Source: RGIG8748 sp045532255 (lineage in GTDB: Bacteria > Bacillota > Clostridia > UMGS1810). From it: a stretch of DNA of 36,899 nt. Below are positions 9,319 through 17,787 of the stretch, in pieces. The position numbers and the translations under genes are program-made. The notes under the pieces are model-generated. The model had not been told where the DNA came from, did no database searches, and saw only the letters and a program-made list of their open reading frames with translations. The stretch is from NCBI GenBank assembly GCA_045532255.1, contig JAZSFO010000041.1, positions 1-36,899 of the forward strand. Direction: 5' to 3'. How positions within the stretch are numbered: the stretch's first letter is position 1; the number at the start of each line of letters is the position of its first letter.

Positions 9319-11412
9319 TTATTCACTCCGCTTTATATGTTTTTCGTAGCTGAAAGGTCCCTCGCCGTTTACGGTAACGCTGAATTCTCTCCTGCCGTCA
9401 TTACATACCGTACCCTTTGGAAGAGATATAATATAATTCCCTCTGCAATTAAAACGGTTATTGCCTTTTACCGTTACCTTGTCATCATGGGTTATAACCT
9501 CAAGCTCTCCGCCCATTGAAAAGTGCATGTCGCTGAGAATTACACCCGCCTTGTTATTTTTGGCTATCTTTACGATTTCGCATGAGTTTGCAGGTATTGT
9601 ACCGAGCTTTACTATTGTATCATAAACGCAATCAACTACCCGCTCTCTTCCAAAGTAGGATGAAATATTATATGAGGATGCATGGTCAACATATCCTCCG
9701 CATGTCTTACTGTCGAGTCTGAATATAAGTTCCTTTGTTACATAGCTGTTATTAAAGAAACAAAGGGTATGATAATCTCCTCCAACTTCAACATCAACAA
9801 CATTGATATATGCGGTTTCATCAAATGCATCTCTCGGGCATACCTTTGTGCTTACAGGCGGTACAAGATGCTTAAGAAGTCTTAATTCATCATTGTTCTT
9901 AAGCTCCGAAACCATTGGAGAACCGCCCGAAAGATATTCGCAAATAAGAATTTTCCTTACCTCAGGTGAAGAATACTGCTTAAATATATTTCCGTCTATG
10001 ACAGGTGCACAAAGATTGCTATACCATGCTGATGTATATGCCCTGAACGATACCTGATTTACAAGTCTGGAAAGTCCGTTGGAATCGGTTCTGTTTATCA
10101 TATCTTGCGGTTCGGATACGGTTTGCATACTGTCTGCTATGCCCGTAAGCATAGGTGCAAAACCGTTTGTAACACACATATATCCGTCTTCGCCCATTGC
10201 ATCGGAAATAGCCTTCATTGCATTTTTGTATGCATTTGCCATACTTACCGTAGGGTCAGAGAGAACAACATCCTTTTGAACAATAAATGCTTTTGTGTGG
10301 TCGATATGGTGCATATAAAAGCCCGTTGCACTCAGCCTTTGATACATCATTACTATCCATTCCAGACATTCCCTAAGTGAAACATCAAGAACAGCATATG
10401 TAACGCCATCTGCTTCATAAGTACACACCGAGCCGTCTGCATGGCGAAGAACCCACTTCTTTTCAGTTTGCAAAAGCTCTGAATTCTTTTCCGCAATAAA
10501 CGGTGCCGTCCATATTCCTGCCTTATACCCGTTTTTGTTTATGTGTGAAGCTGTATGGGAAAGGTTAAGACCGTAACTGCTCTCCCAGTCTCCTATTGCA
10601 GACTGCCATCCTTTGCCAAGCTCTATATAATCAAATGGTGCCTTTACACCCCTAAGGAAAGATAGCCTTTCGGAAATTGTTTCGATAGAAAAATTATCAT
10701 CAATAATATATACAGACCGTTTAGGTTCAGGCGTTTTAGTCCCTGTCATCGCCTTGCGTTCCGTTGCATAGTCATCCAAAAGACGCGAAAAGTTACCGCC
10801 TGTGCGTATTCTTACCCAATCAGTATAGATTACATCTCCGTCCTCCATAAGACAGTTGAATTCTCCGCCGAGGCGTATTGCCTTGACACTTCCGTTATAA
10901 TCCGATGATATGCTTATATCTGTAAGCTGGGTGTCGTTTGTCATAATCTCGAGCGATACATATTGTTTGCCTGCCTTAATAACGGTGATGCCGTCTCCGT
11001 AGAGTACATTATCCCCCTCTGTATAACAACGCTCCTGCATACTCTCGTCCTTAAGCCTTGCGTATGCTTCCATAAACGACTGGTCCTTGTTGCCGAGTAC
11101 GCATGTTGACGGAACATCGTTAAGCTGTCTTGAGCCATTAAATACTGACCAATTTTGAGACGGAATACCGCCTATTTCCATATCGTCGGTAATTATCGGA
11201 TATGCTGACATGAGCTTGACCATACTGCCCGATATGTTTGATATTTTAAGTCGGGTCAGATACTGTTCGGACTCCAGACAGATTTTCTCTCTTTCGATAT
11301 CAATGCTTGCAGTACCATAATCAACGGCAGTTCTTTTTTTCTCCCCTATAACACAATAGGAAACTGCAGAGTGTATGGTTGCCGTACATAAACCGCTACG
11401 AAATTTTTCCAT
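9319..11412 (-). CDS. GH36-like glycoside hydrolase (putative alpha-galactosidase relative)
   Basis: A 697-residue protein without a signal peptide, so probably cytoplasmic. The architecture is that of family 36: an N-terminal beta-sandwich domain, a TIM-barrel core and a C-terminal beta domain. Recognisable core segments are FDYIELGKGWQSAIGDWE (260-277), GIWTAPFIAEKNS (299-311) and FYMHHIDHTKAF (365-376), where D371 is the likely nucleophile position. The usual sugar-binding Asp pair of the 'DDGWQ' segment is replaced by Gly-Lys (residues 266-267), and the acid/base region (GIADSMQTVSEPQD) is also unusual. Specificity is therefore uncertain. It has its own promoter and lies 2 bases upstream of addB, with no obvious functional link to DNA repair. 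Confidence 0.75.
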   Translation of the reverse strand: MEKFRSGLCTATIHSAVSYCVIGEKKRTAVDYGTASIDIEREKICLESEQYLTRLKISNISGSMVKLMSAYPIITDDMEIGGIPSQNWSVFNGSRQLNDVPSTCVLGNKDQSFMEAYARLKDESMQERCYTEGDNVLYGDGITVIKAGKQYVSLEIMTNDTQLTDISISSDYNGSVKAIRLGGEFNCLMEDGDVIYTDWVRIRTGGNFSRLLDDYATERKAMTGTKTPEPKRSVYIIDDNFSIETISERLSFLRGVKAPFDYIELGKGWQSAIGDWESSYGLNLSHTASHINKNGYKAGIWTAPFIAEKNSELLQTEKKWVLRHADGSVCTYEADGVTYAVLDVSLRECLEWIVMMYQRLSATGFYMHHIDHTKAFIVQKDVVLSDPTVSMANAYKNAMKAISDAMGEDGYMCVTNGFAPMLTGIADSMQTVSEPQDMINRTDSNGLSRLVNQVSFRAYTSAWYSNLCAPVIDGNIFKQYSSPEVRKILICEYLSGGSPMVSELKNNDELRLLKHLVPPVSTKVCPRDAFDETAYINVVDVEVGGDYHTLCFFNNSYVTKELIFRLDSKTCGGYVDHASSYNISSYFGRERVVDCVYDTIVKLGTIPANSCEIVKIAKNNKAGVILSDMHFSMGGELEVITHDDKVTVKGNNRFNCRGNYIISLPKGTVCNDGRREFSVTVNGEGPFSYEKHIKRSE

Positions 11413-11441
11413 ATCGACACCACCTATAATAATCTAATTTA

Positions 11442-11470
11442 ACTATATCATTATTTGTTCTAAAATGCAA
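11442..11470 (-). promoter_or_regulatory. Predicted promoter of the GH36-addB-addA unit
   Basis: On the minus strand, TTGCAT (11465-11470), a 17-base spacer and TATAGT (11442-11447), about 30 bases before ATG 11412. The gene has an AGGTGG ribosome site. The promoter begins immediately after the terminator of the upstream acyltransferase gene, so the unit is probably transcribed independently of it. Confidence 0.55.
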
Positions 11471-11471
11471 C

Positions 11472-11514
11472 AAAAACTGCAAAAATCAGCAGTTCTGAGA
11501 TTTTTGCAGTTTTT
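11472..11514 (-). terminator. Strong intrinsic terminator overlapping the acyltransferase stop codon
   Basis: A perfect 16-bp inverted repeat joins 11472-11487 and 11499-11514 with an 11-base loop. The minus-strand transcript ends in GTTTTTG. The gene's last codons form one arm, and the stop codon (11486-11488) sits at the arm/loop junction. The stem is symmetric and T-rich on both sides, so it could work in both directions. Confidence 0.88.
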
Positions 11515-12658
11515 TGATTTTGTGTATAATTTTATTTTCAACAGGACTTAAAATTTTGAAATAGGCAATGCCCAGAGGAACAGTTATTATAACATTCATA
11601 CCAAGAGTAACAAAGGCATTATTTATATATTCATTGAGTGAAAAACCGATAGTTGTAAAATACAGCAATTGTATAAGGAAAATATGATATGTTGCATTGG
11701 CAAATGTAAGTGTATATCCCGATATTTTTGACTCTGTATATTTTATACCGCTAAATTCATTCATAAACCACATAATTACCGGGTACAAAAAGAAAGCCGT
11801 AGGAAAGCTCGCCTCCTGCCACTCAAAGAATATAGGCGGATTATATATATCTGTATACATACAGCATATCGCATATATCAAGCCGATTATAAATAAGATA
11901 AAATTTCGTATCTTTTCCCGATTATAATCAGCATACCTTGCATATACACCAAAGGCTATATGAGTTGTAAGCCGAAATATTAGGAACTTATATAGTATCG
12001 GGTTCATACCCAAAACTGTTGTAAGAATATCATATATAAATGTAAATGCAGTACATATCATAACACCCGCAAATCTGTATCTGCGGACAACATAATGTAT
12101 AAACGGAAACAAAATCACAAGCTCGGCTAAGATTACAACATAGTAGCTTCCGGGCTTAAATCCGCCAAGAAAAAACCTTACGGCAATTTCCGCCAAAGAA
12201 TAGCTTTTTCCAAGTACAAACACCTTATATAAAAGCGCCAAAGCAAACACAGGTATAAGCGGTAAATAAAAGCGGGAAATCCTAGAAGTAAGATTTGATG
12301 CAGTATACCACTCGGCAAAAGGGTGTTTCAATCTATCGAGTGTGCCCGACATAAGATATCCGCTCATAACAAGAAAAATACATACCGCGTACCATCTCAG
12401 ATAAATAATGCCAAGTGCAGTAAAAACAGGCAGCACCAAAGCCTGAATACATTTTTCTTTGCCCGAACCTGATTTTAATGCCCTTAAAAAAAGACCTGTT
12501 GCAAGTAACAATGAAAAAGCCAGTATGACATTAAAAAATAGGTTATACCACATTATAAAGTGGTAAGTGCTGTTTCTTTTGTGGTGTATTAAAATTACAA
12601 ATATTGTTGCGGCAATTTTAATAATATCAGGTGCCGCCATTCTTGTTTTTGTTCTCAT
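11486..12658 (-). CDS. Acyltransferase 3 family integral membrane protein
   Basis: A 390-residue polytopic membrane protein with about ten hydrophobic segments. The N-terminus reads APDIIKIAATIFVILIHHKR, which matches the family-3 acyltransferase (OafA/NolL-like) opening with the Asp-x-x-Lys/Arg and conserved His. Members O-acetylate or O-succinylate sugars of cell-wall or exopolysaccharides. The acceptor is not predictable here, since no polysaccharide genes are adjacent. The start at ATG 12658 has only a weak GGAAG ribosome site; a second in-frame ATG is at codon 7. It has its own promoter and terminator. Confidence 0.82.
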   Translation of the reverse strand: MRTKTRMAAPDIIKIAATIFVILIHHKRNSTYHFIMWYNLFFNVILAFSLLLATGLFLRALKSGSGKEKCIQALVLPVFTALGIIYLRWYAVCIFLVMSGYLMSGTLDRLKHPFAEWYTASNLTSRISRFYLPLIPVFALALLYKVFVLGKSYSLAEIAVRFFLGGFKPGSYYVVILAELVILFPFIHYVVRRYRFAGVMICTAFTFIYDILTTVLGMNPILYKFLIFRLTTHIAFGVYARYADYNREKIRNFILFIIGLIYAICCMYTDIYNPPIFFEWQEASFPTAFFLYPVIMWFMNEFSGIKYTESKISGYTLTFANATYHIFLIQLLYFTTIGFSLNEYINNAFVTLGMNVIITVPLGIAYFKILSPVENKIIHKIKKLQKSQNC

Positions 12659-12701
12659 AATTCAGTAGCTTCCATGGTTTAAGTATTTTTTGTTTCATGT
12701 A

Positions 12702-12731
12702 ATTATATATCATGTTTCAAAACATTGTCAA
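12702..12731 (-). promoter_or_regulatory. Predicted acyltransferase promoter with an embedded inverted repeat
   Basis: On the minus strand, TTGACA (12726-12731), an 18-base spacer and a perfect TATAAT (12702-12707). The spacer contains the inverted repeat ATGTTTCAAAACAT (12712-12725). TGTTTCA occurs again 22 bases away (12691-12697 and 12713-12719, plus strand). This placement suits a repressor operator. No cognate regulator is identified. Confidence 0.6.
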
Positions 12732-12799
12732 GAACATTAAATAATCTAACAGAAAATTTTGTTTTTTGTGGTTTTTCTTTTATTTTTGTTGTTTTCCTA

Positions 12800-12828
12800 T
12801 TGACTTTTTTCTCTGTATGTTATAAAAT
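12800..12828 (+). promoter_or_regulatory. Predicted first promoter of the BMC operon
   Basis: TTGACT (12800-12805), then TAAAAT (12823-12828) after 17 bases. The alternative -10, TATAAA (12821-12826), would leave 15. It lies about 30 bases before the AAAAGGAG ribosome site of the HAD gene. The upstream context CTATTGACTTT is repeated at the second promoter of the operon (17720-17730). The stretch 12732-12799 is T-rich and shows nothing else. Confidence 0.6.
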
Positions 12829-12856
12829 ATGTATAAGCTATAAAAGGAGTTTTAGG

Positions 12857-13567
12857 ATGAAAATTATTTTTTCTGATTTAGACGGCACTCTTCTTCATCG
12901 TGGAGAAACATGCCTTAACAAAAACATCAAAAATTCCATATACAAAATCCTTGAAAGCGGCAATATGTTTTCGGTTGCATCTGGCAGAAATTACATTGAA
13001 CTTAGGAGCTTCTTCCGAGAATTTGCCGATGATATTTTCTTTGTATGCAATGACGGCTCGCTCGCTGTATATAAGGAACAGACAATTTTTTCTGTTCCGA
13101 TGGATATGTCAATGTTTAATGAGTTCAAGGAATATACGGCTCACGGAAAATATATTACATATATCAAATCCAAAAACCGCCTCAATATAAGAAATGCAAT
13201 GAAGCAGTATCAAAGCCATGTAATGATGATAGACGGCATTGACGACATAAATGATAATATTTACAAAATATCCGACATAGACAAATCAATTGCATGTCCC
13301 CTGCCTGTTGTATATCAAAATCATATTATGAATGAATACATAGCAGACGGAGCAGACAAAGGGCGTGCAATCGAATACATAATTTCCATACTTGGTATTC
13401 CGCCCGAATACGCCTATGCATTCGGTGATAATTTCAACGATATCGGAATGTTCAATATATGCGGAACATCGTATGCATCGGTTTTTGCAAAACCCGACAT
13501 CAAAAAAATGACTGACAAAATCGCTTATAATATAGAACAAGAGTTTAACAAAATAATCGGAGGTTAA
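12857..13567 (+). CDS. HAD-superfamily Cof-type phosphatase, first gene of the BMC operon
   Basis: A 236-residue cytoplasmic HAD phosphatase. Motif I FSDLDGTLL (residues 5-13) is at the very N-terminus, motif II is VASGR, and motif III/IV is the FGDNFNDIGMF segment near residue 195, as in the Cof/YbiV (IIB) class. The start ATG 12857 is chosen because AAAAGGAG lies 8 bases upstream and motif I then falls where the family has it; the frame extends 44 codons further upstream across the promoter and that part is not coding. It ends 4 bases before the glycyl-radical enzyme, so it is cotranscribed. A plausible but unproven job is removing a phosphorylated side product of sugar breakdown. Confidence 0.87.
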   Translation: MKIIFSDLDGTLLHRGETCLNKNIKNSIYKILESGNMFSVASGRNYIELRSFFREFADDIFFVCNDGSLAVYKEQTIFSVPMDMSMFNEFKEYTAHGKYITYIKSKNRLNIRNAMKQYQSHVMMIDGIDDINDNIYKISDIDKSIACPLPVVYQNHIMNEYIADGADKGRAIEYIISILGIPPEYAYAFGDNFNDIGMFNICGTSYASVFAKPDIKKMTDKIAYNIEQEFNKIIGG

Positions 13568-13571
13568 CAAT

Positions 13572-16091
13572 ATGAAATTCTATGATTTTAAGGAAATTCA
13601 GAAAAGTCCCAGAATTGACATGCTCAAAGAAGGACTTTTTGCAAAGAAGCCCGAAATTGAAGCTGACCGTGCTGTACTTCTTACAGAAAGCTACAAAAAA
13701 ACCGAAAATCTTCCTATTATAGAACGCCGTGCTGATGCATTTTGCCACATACTCAAAAACATACCGATTGTTATCAGAGATGGCGAGCTGATTGTAGGCA
13801 GCGCAACAAAATCATCAAGAAGCTGTCAGGTTTTTCCCGAATACTCTTACAGCTGGCTTGAGAGCGAATTTGATACACTTGCAACAAGAAGTGCTGACCC
13901 CTTTAATATCTCAGAGGATACTAAGGAAAAATTAAAGGATGTGTTTTCTTACTGGAAAGGCAAGACTTGCAGCGACCTTGCACAGTCTTTCATGGCTGAG
14001 GAAACACTGTCTGCTATGGAGCATAACATCTTTACACCCGGTAACTATTTTTACGGCGGTGTAGGACATGTTACTGTTGACTATGCCCTTGTGCTCAAAA
14101 TCGGTCTCAAAGGAATAATAAACCGTGCCAAAGAAGAACTCTTTTCATGCAAGATAACCGATGAGAATTACATAACAAAATCCTCCTTCATTTCTTCTGT
14201 AATAAAAAGTCTTGAGGGAGCAATAGAATATGCAAAGAGATATTCATCCCTTGCATCCGAAATGGCATCAAAGGAATCCGACCCCAAACGCAAGGCTGAG
14301 CTTATTAAGATATCCGAAACCTGCAAAAATGTTCCCGAAAACGGTGCTTCTTCTTTTTATGAAGCATGTCAGTCATTCTGGTTTATACAGCTTCTTATAC
14401 AGACGGAATCATCAGGACATTCGATTTCACCGGGAAGATTTGACCAGTACATGTATCCGTATTTCAGAAAGGATTATGACGCAGGACTCATCACCTTTGA
14501 GGAAGCACAGGAGCTTATTGACTGCATATGGATTAAATTAAACGACTTTACAAAGGTACGAGATGCTGCTTCGGCAGAAGGCTTTGCCGGATACAGCCTT
14601 TTCCAGAATCTTATAGCGGGCGGACAGACACCCGAGGGACTTGATGCAACAAATGAACTTTCATTTATGACAATTTATGCTACAATGCATGTGGCACTTC
14701 CCCAGCCCTCATTCTCTGTAAGAATATGGAACGGCACACCTCACAGCTTTATGATTGCCGCTGCAAAGCTCACAAGAATGGGTCTCGGCTTACCCGCATT
14801 TTATAACGACGAGGTTATTGTACCTGCACTTGTAAGCAGAGGTCTTACAATAGAAGATGCACGCGACTACAATATCATAGGCTGTGTAGAACCTCAGAAA
14901 TCAGGAAAAACTGACGGTTGGCACGATGCCGCATTCTTCAATATGTGCCGTATAATAGAGCTTGTTTTCTCAAACGGAATGGATAAGGGCAAACTTGTCG
15001 GAATAAGAACAGGCGAGCTTAAGGAGCTTGACACATTTGACAAGTTCTTTGATGCTTACAAAAAGCAGATGGAATATGCTATCGGTCTCATGGTAAATGC
15101 CGATAATGCAATAGATGTAGCACATGCCAGAAGATGTCCTCTCCCCTTCCTTTCATCTATGGTTTCCGACTGCATAGGCAGAGGAAAGTCTGTTCAGGAG
15201 GGCGGAGCGATATACAACTTCACCGGTCCTCAGGGATTTGGAATTGCAAATATGGCTGATGCAATGTATGCAATAAAGAAACTTGTATATGACGAAAAGA
15301 AATTTACTCTCTGCGACTTTAAGGAAGCAATGCTTAACAACTTTGGACACGGTAAGCTAAACGACAGCGATGCACAGGCAATTACAACAGAAATTGTTAA
15401 ACAGCTTTATGCAAACGGCGTTAATCTCGACGAAAAACAGATTGCAGATGTTTACATGAGAGCAAAGTCCGACAGCTATAACGGAAAGTATGAACCTCTT
15501 CTTGATGCAATCAATTCACTTCCGAAATTTGGAAATGACATTGAGGATATAGACCTTCTTGCAAGAGAAGTTGCATACACTTATACCAAGCCTCTCGAAA
15601 GGTTCAAAAACCCAAGAGGCGGTATGTATCATGCAGGTCTGTATCCTGTATCTGCAAATGTACCCCTCGGTGCACAGACAGGAGCTACACCTGACGGAAG
15701 ACTTGCATACACACCTGTTGCAGACGGTGTGTCCCCATGTGCAGGAAGAGATGTAAACGGTCCTACTGCATCATGTAACTCTGTATCAAAGCTTGACCAC
15801 TTTATTGCATCCAACGGTACACTATTCAACATGAAGTTCCATCCGTCAGCATTAAAAGGAACAAGCGGTCTGGAAAGCTTCGCCGCACTTGTAAGAGGTT
15901 ACTTTGACCAGAAGGGAAGCCATATGCAGTTTAATGTGGTAAGCAGAGAGACACTTATAGATGCACAGCTTCACCCCGAAAACTACAAGAGTCTTGTTGT
16001 AAGAGTTGCAGGTTACAGTGCACTGTTTACAACCCTGTCCAAATCATTACAGGATGACATTATAAAGAGAACAGAACAAGGTGGTTTCTGA
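13572..16091 (+). CDS. Glycyl-radical diol dehydratase (B12-independent propanediol/glycerol dehydratase)
   Basis: This 839-residue enzyme would dehydrate (S)-1,2-propanediol to propionaldehyde by radical chemistry. The active-site segment GCVEPQKSGKTDGWHD gives the thiyl-radical C438, catalytic E440 and D452; H166 sits in GGVGHVTVDY. A Cys and an Asp 14 residues later are the pattern of glycerol and propanediol dehydratases, whereas choline lyase CutC has Thr nearby instead. The glycyl radical residue is G814 in RVAGYSALF, 25 residues from the end. There is no N-terminal encapsulation extension. The ribosome site is GGAGG, 8 bases before ATG 13572. It is coupled to its activase by a TGATG overlap. 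The fucose/rhamnose BMC context favours propanediol over glycerol. Confidence 0.93.
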   Translation: MKFYDFKEIQKSPRIDMLKEGLFAKKPEIEADRAVLLTESYKKTENLPIIERRADAFCHILKNIPIVIRDGELIVGSATKSSRSCQVFPEYSYSWLESEFDTLATRSADPFNISEDTKEKLKDVFSYWKGKTCSDLAQSFMAEETLSAMEHNIFTPGNYFYGGVGHVTVDYALVLKIGLKGIINRAKEELFSCKITDENYITKSSFISSVIKSLEGAIEYAKRYSSLASEMASKESDPKRKAELIKISETCKNVPENGASSFYEACQSFWFIQLLIQTESSGHSISPGRFDQYMYPYFRKDYDAGLITFEEAQELIDCIWIKLNDFTKVRDAASAEGFAGYSLFQNLIAGGQTPEGLDATNELSFMTIYATMHVALPQPSFSVRIWNGTPHSFMIAAAKLTRMGLGLPAFYNDEVIVPALVSRGLTIEDARDYNIIGCVEPQKSGKTDGWHDAAFFNMCRIIELVFSNGMDKGKLVGIRTGELKELDTFDKFFDAYKKQMEYAIGLMVNADNAIDVAHARRCPLPFLSSMVSDCIGRGKSVQEGGAIYNFTGPQGFGIANMADAMYAIKKLVYDEKKFTLCDFKEAMLNNFGHGKLNDSDAQAITTEIVKQLYANGVNLDEKQIADVYMRAKSDSYNGKYEPLLDAINSLPKFGNDIEDIDLLAREVAYTYTKPLERFKNPRGGMYHAGLYPVSANVPLGAQTGATPDGRLAYTPVADGVSPCAGRDVNGPTASCNSVSKLDHFIASNGTLFNMKFHPSALKGTSGLESFAALVRGYFDQKGSHMQFNVVSRETLIDAQLHPENYKSLVVRVAGYSALFTTLSKSLQDDIIKRTEQGGF

Positions 16092-16879
16092 TGGATAACA
16101 TATATAATGTAAAAGGAAGAATTTTTGATATCCAAAAATTCTCCGTACATGACGGCCCCGGAATAAGAACCATTGTATTTCTAAAGGGATGTGCCCTTAG
16201 ATGCAAGTGGTGCTGTAACCCCGAGTCACAGTCAAAAGAAATTGAAATAATGAATACTCCCGACGGAGAAAAAACAATGGGCAGAGATGTTACTGTCGGA
16301 GAAATCATAGGCGAAATCATCAAAGACAGAGCTTTCTTCCGTCGTTCAGGCGGTGGTATAACACTCTCGGGCGGCGAAACTCTTCTTCAGCCTGATTTTG
16401 CATATGCACTCTTTACTGCCGCAAAGGAAAACGGTCTTACAACAGCAATAGAATCCACAGGATTTGCAAAATTTGAAACAATAGAAAAACTTCTTCCGCT
16501 TATAGACACATTCCTTATGGACATAAAGCATACCGACCCTCAAAAGCACAAGGCATTTACATCGCAGTCGAATGAGCTGATACTCAGTAACGCAAAGAAG
16601 ATTGCAATGTACGCAAAGAGGCTTATAATAAGAGTTCCTGTTATTCCGACATTCAACGATACAGAAGAGGAAATAAGGGATATTGCCGTGTTTGCAAAAA
16701 CACTTCGTACAGTAAAGGAAATTCATCTGCTTCCCTACCACAGCTACGGTATGGACAAATATTCATATCTCGGAAGAAATTATGAGATGGCACATATTAA
16801 ATCGCCGTCAGAGGAAAAAATGAATTCACTAAGGGCTGTTGTTGAAAGCTCAGGACTTTATTGTCAGATAGGAGGCTGA
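16091..16879 (+). CDS. Glycyl-radical enzyme activase (radical SAM)
   Basis: A 262-residue radical S-adenosylmethionine enzyme that abstracts a hydrogen from the Gly of the upstream dehydratase. The CxxxCxxC motif for the [4Fe-4S] cluster is in GCALRCKWCCNPES (about residues 36-49), the partial barrel GGE motif is in GGGITLSGGETLLQPDF, and the SAM region is in FLMDIKH. Unlike many clostridial activases (for example glycerol dehydratase activase), it lacks the Cys-rich two-cluster ferredoxin insert after the radical-SAM motif and passes straight into MGRDVTVGEI, as pyruvate formate-lyase activase does. It overlaps the dehydratase stop by one base. Confidence 0.94.
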   Translation: MDNIYNVKGRIFDIQKFSVHDGPGIRTIVFLKGCALRCKWCCNPESQSKEIEIMNTPDGEKTMGRDVTVGEIIGEIIKDRAFFRRSGGGITLSGGETLLQPDFAYALFTAAKENGLTTAIESTGFAKFETIEKLLPLIDTFLMDIKHTDPQKHKAFTSQSNELILSNAKKIAMYAKRLIIRVPVIPTFNDTEEEIRDIAVFAKTLRTVKEIHLLPYHSYGMDKYSYLGRNYEMAHIKSPSEEKMNSLRAVVESSGLYCQIGG

Positions 16880-16881
16880 AT

Positions 16882-17250
16882 ATGGATAACATTTCAATAC
16901 AGGACAAACTCAGGATTGTACAGGAACTTGTTCCGGGCAAACAGATAACACTTATGCACATAATAGCTAACCCCGACGACATACTTTATCAAAAGCTCGG
17001 GCTTGATACCTCATCAGAGTACAGTAAGGGTGCTATCGGAGTAATGACAGTATCGCCCAGCGAGACTGTAATAATTGCAGGAGATATAGCAATCAAATCA
17101 TCAGGTGCCCAGATCGGCTTTGTAGACCGTTTCAGCGGTACGCTTATCATAACGGGAACTGTTTCCTCGGTTCAGGCGGCATTTGATGCCGTAAGCGAAT
17201 ATACGCAGAAAACCCTCGGCTATGAAGTTTGCAAAATCACAAAAACATGA
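16882..17250 (+). CDS. BMC shell protein, circularly permuted single-domain (EutS/PduU-like)
   Basis: A 122-residue hexamer-forming shell protein. The sequence begins QELVPGKQITLMHIIANP, typical of EutS/PduU, whose BMC fold is circularly permuted; it continues with AIGVMTVSPSETVIIAGDIA and ends AFDAVSEY. Members carry a beta-barrel plug on one face. ATG 16882 is chosen since AGGAGG (16870-16875) is 6 bases upstream; an upstream TTG at 16861 would put the ribosome site inside the gene. Its stop overlaps the start of the next gene (ATGA). Confidence 0.94.
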   Translation: MDNISIQDKLRIVQELVPGKQITLMHIIANPDDILYQKLGLDTSSEYSKGAIGVMTVSPSETVIIAGDIAIKSSGAQIGFVDRFSGTLIITGTVSSVQAAFDAVSEYTQKTLGYEVCKITKT

Positions 17251-17681
17251 GAAAAAAGAGACTTATGCTCATAGGCCGAAGCGAAGCCGGTAAAACAACT
17301 CTTACGCAGGCTTTGAAAGGCAAACCTATTGAGTACGAAAAAACACAATCAATAAGTATGGATAGCTTGCTTATTGATACGCCAGGCGAATACATACAAA
17401 CAAAAAATTTCGGCACTGCGATAGCAATATACTCTTATGAGGCAGATGTTATTGGTCTTCTTCTCGGCGCCGATGAGCCTTATTCTCTTTATAGTCCATG
17501 CATAACCTGCATGACCACCAAAGAGGTTATAGGTATCATAACAAAGATTGACCACAAAAACGCAAACATTCAAAATGCAGAAAATTGGTTAAAACTTGCC
17601 GGATGCAAAAAAATATTCAAAATCAATTCCCTTGCAAATCAAGGAGTAGACGATATAAAAAGGCATTTGGGATGGATTTGA
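17247..17681 (+). CDS. eutP: EutP/PduV-like small GTPase
   Basis: A 144-residue P-loop GTPase. G1 is GRSEAGKT (residues 10-17), G3 is DTPGEY, G4 is TKID, and a SLANQGVDD segment follows near the G5 region. The LLIDTPGEY phrase is characteristic of EutP/PduV proteins of BMC loci. Their role is unclear; association with microcompartment movement or an acetate kinase-like activity has been proposed for relatives. The ATG start at 17247 overlaps the EutS-like stop by four bases (ATGA). A TTG six codons earlier is possible but less likely. It is the last gene of the first part of the operon, before an internal promoter. Confidence 0.9.
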   Translation: MRKKRLMLIGRSEAGKTTLTQALKGKPIEYEKTQSISMDSLLIDTPGEYIQTKNFGTAIAIYSYEADVIGLLLGADEPYSLYSPCITCMTTKEVIGIITKIDHKNANIQNAENWLKLAGCKKIFKINSLANQGVDDIKRHLGWI

Positions 17682-17721
17682 CAAAAACAAAGAAAAACAA
17701 AGAAAAAACAACATTTTTCTA

Positions 17722-17750
17722 TTGACTTTCAAATACATATATGTTATTAT
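17722..17750 (+). promoter_or_regulatory. Predicted internal promoter of the BMC operon, before the aldolase gene
   Basis: TTGACT (17722-17727), a 17-base spacer and TATTAT (17745-17750), about 40 bases before the aldolase. The palindrome ACATATATGT (17734-17743) lies in the spacer, and TATGT recurs around and after the -10. The 11 bases CTATTGACTTT match the first promoter exactly, suggesting shared control. The likely regulator is the DeoR-family protein at the end of the operon (inference). Confidence 0.65.
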
Positions 17751-17787
17751 GTATTATGTAGGTATAAATTTTATATTAAGGAGATAA

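Noticed and set aside
12725..12856. A 44-residue hydrophobic N-terminal extension of the HAD phosphatase (possible membrane anchor)
   Set aside because: It would span the predicted promoter, and AAAAGGAG sits correctly before ATG 12857, which places HAD motif I at the N-terminus as usual.
12732..12856. A cobalamin riboswitch before the BMC operon
   Set aside because: No B12-box or long structured leader is present, and the dehydratase is B12-independent.
16346..16741. Long antisense ORFs within the BMC operon (for example opposite the activase, aldolase and PduP genes)
   Set aside because: They are Cys-rich, low-complexity translations opposite genes with strong family motifs and lack ribosome sites.
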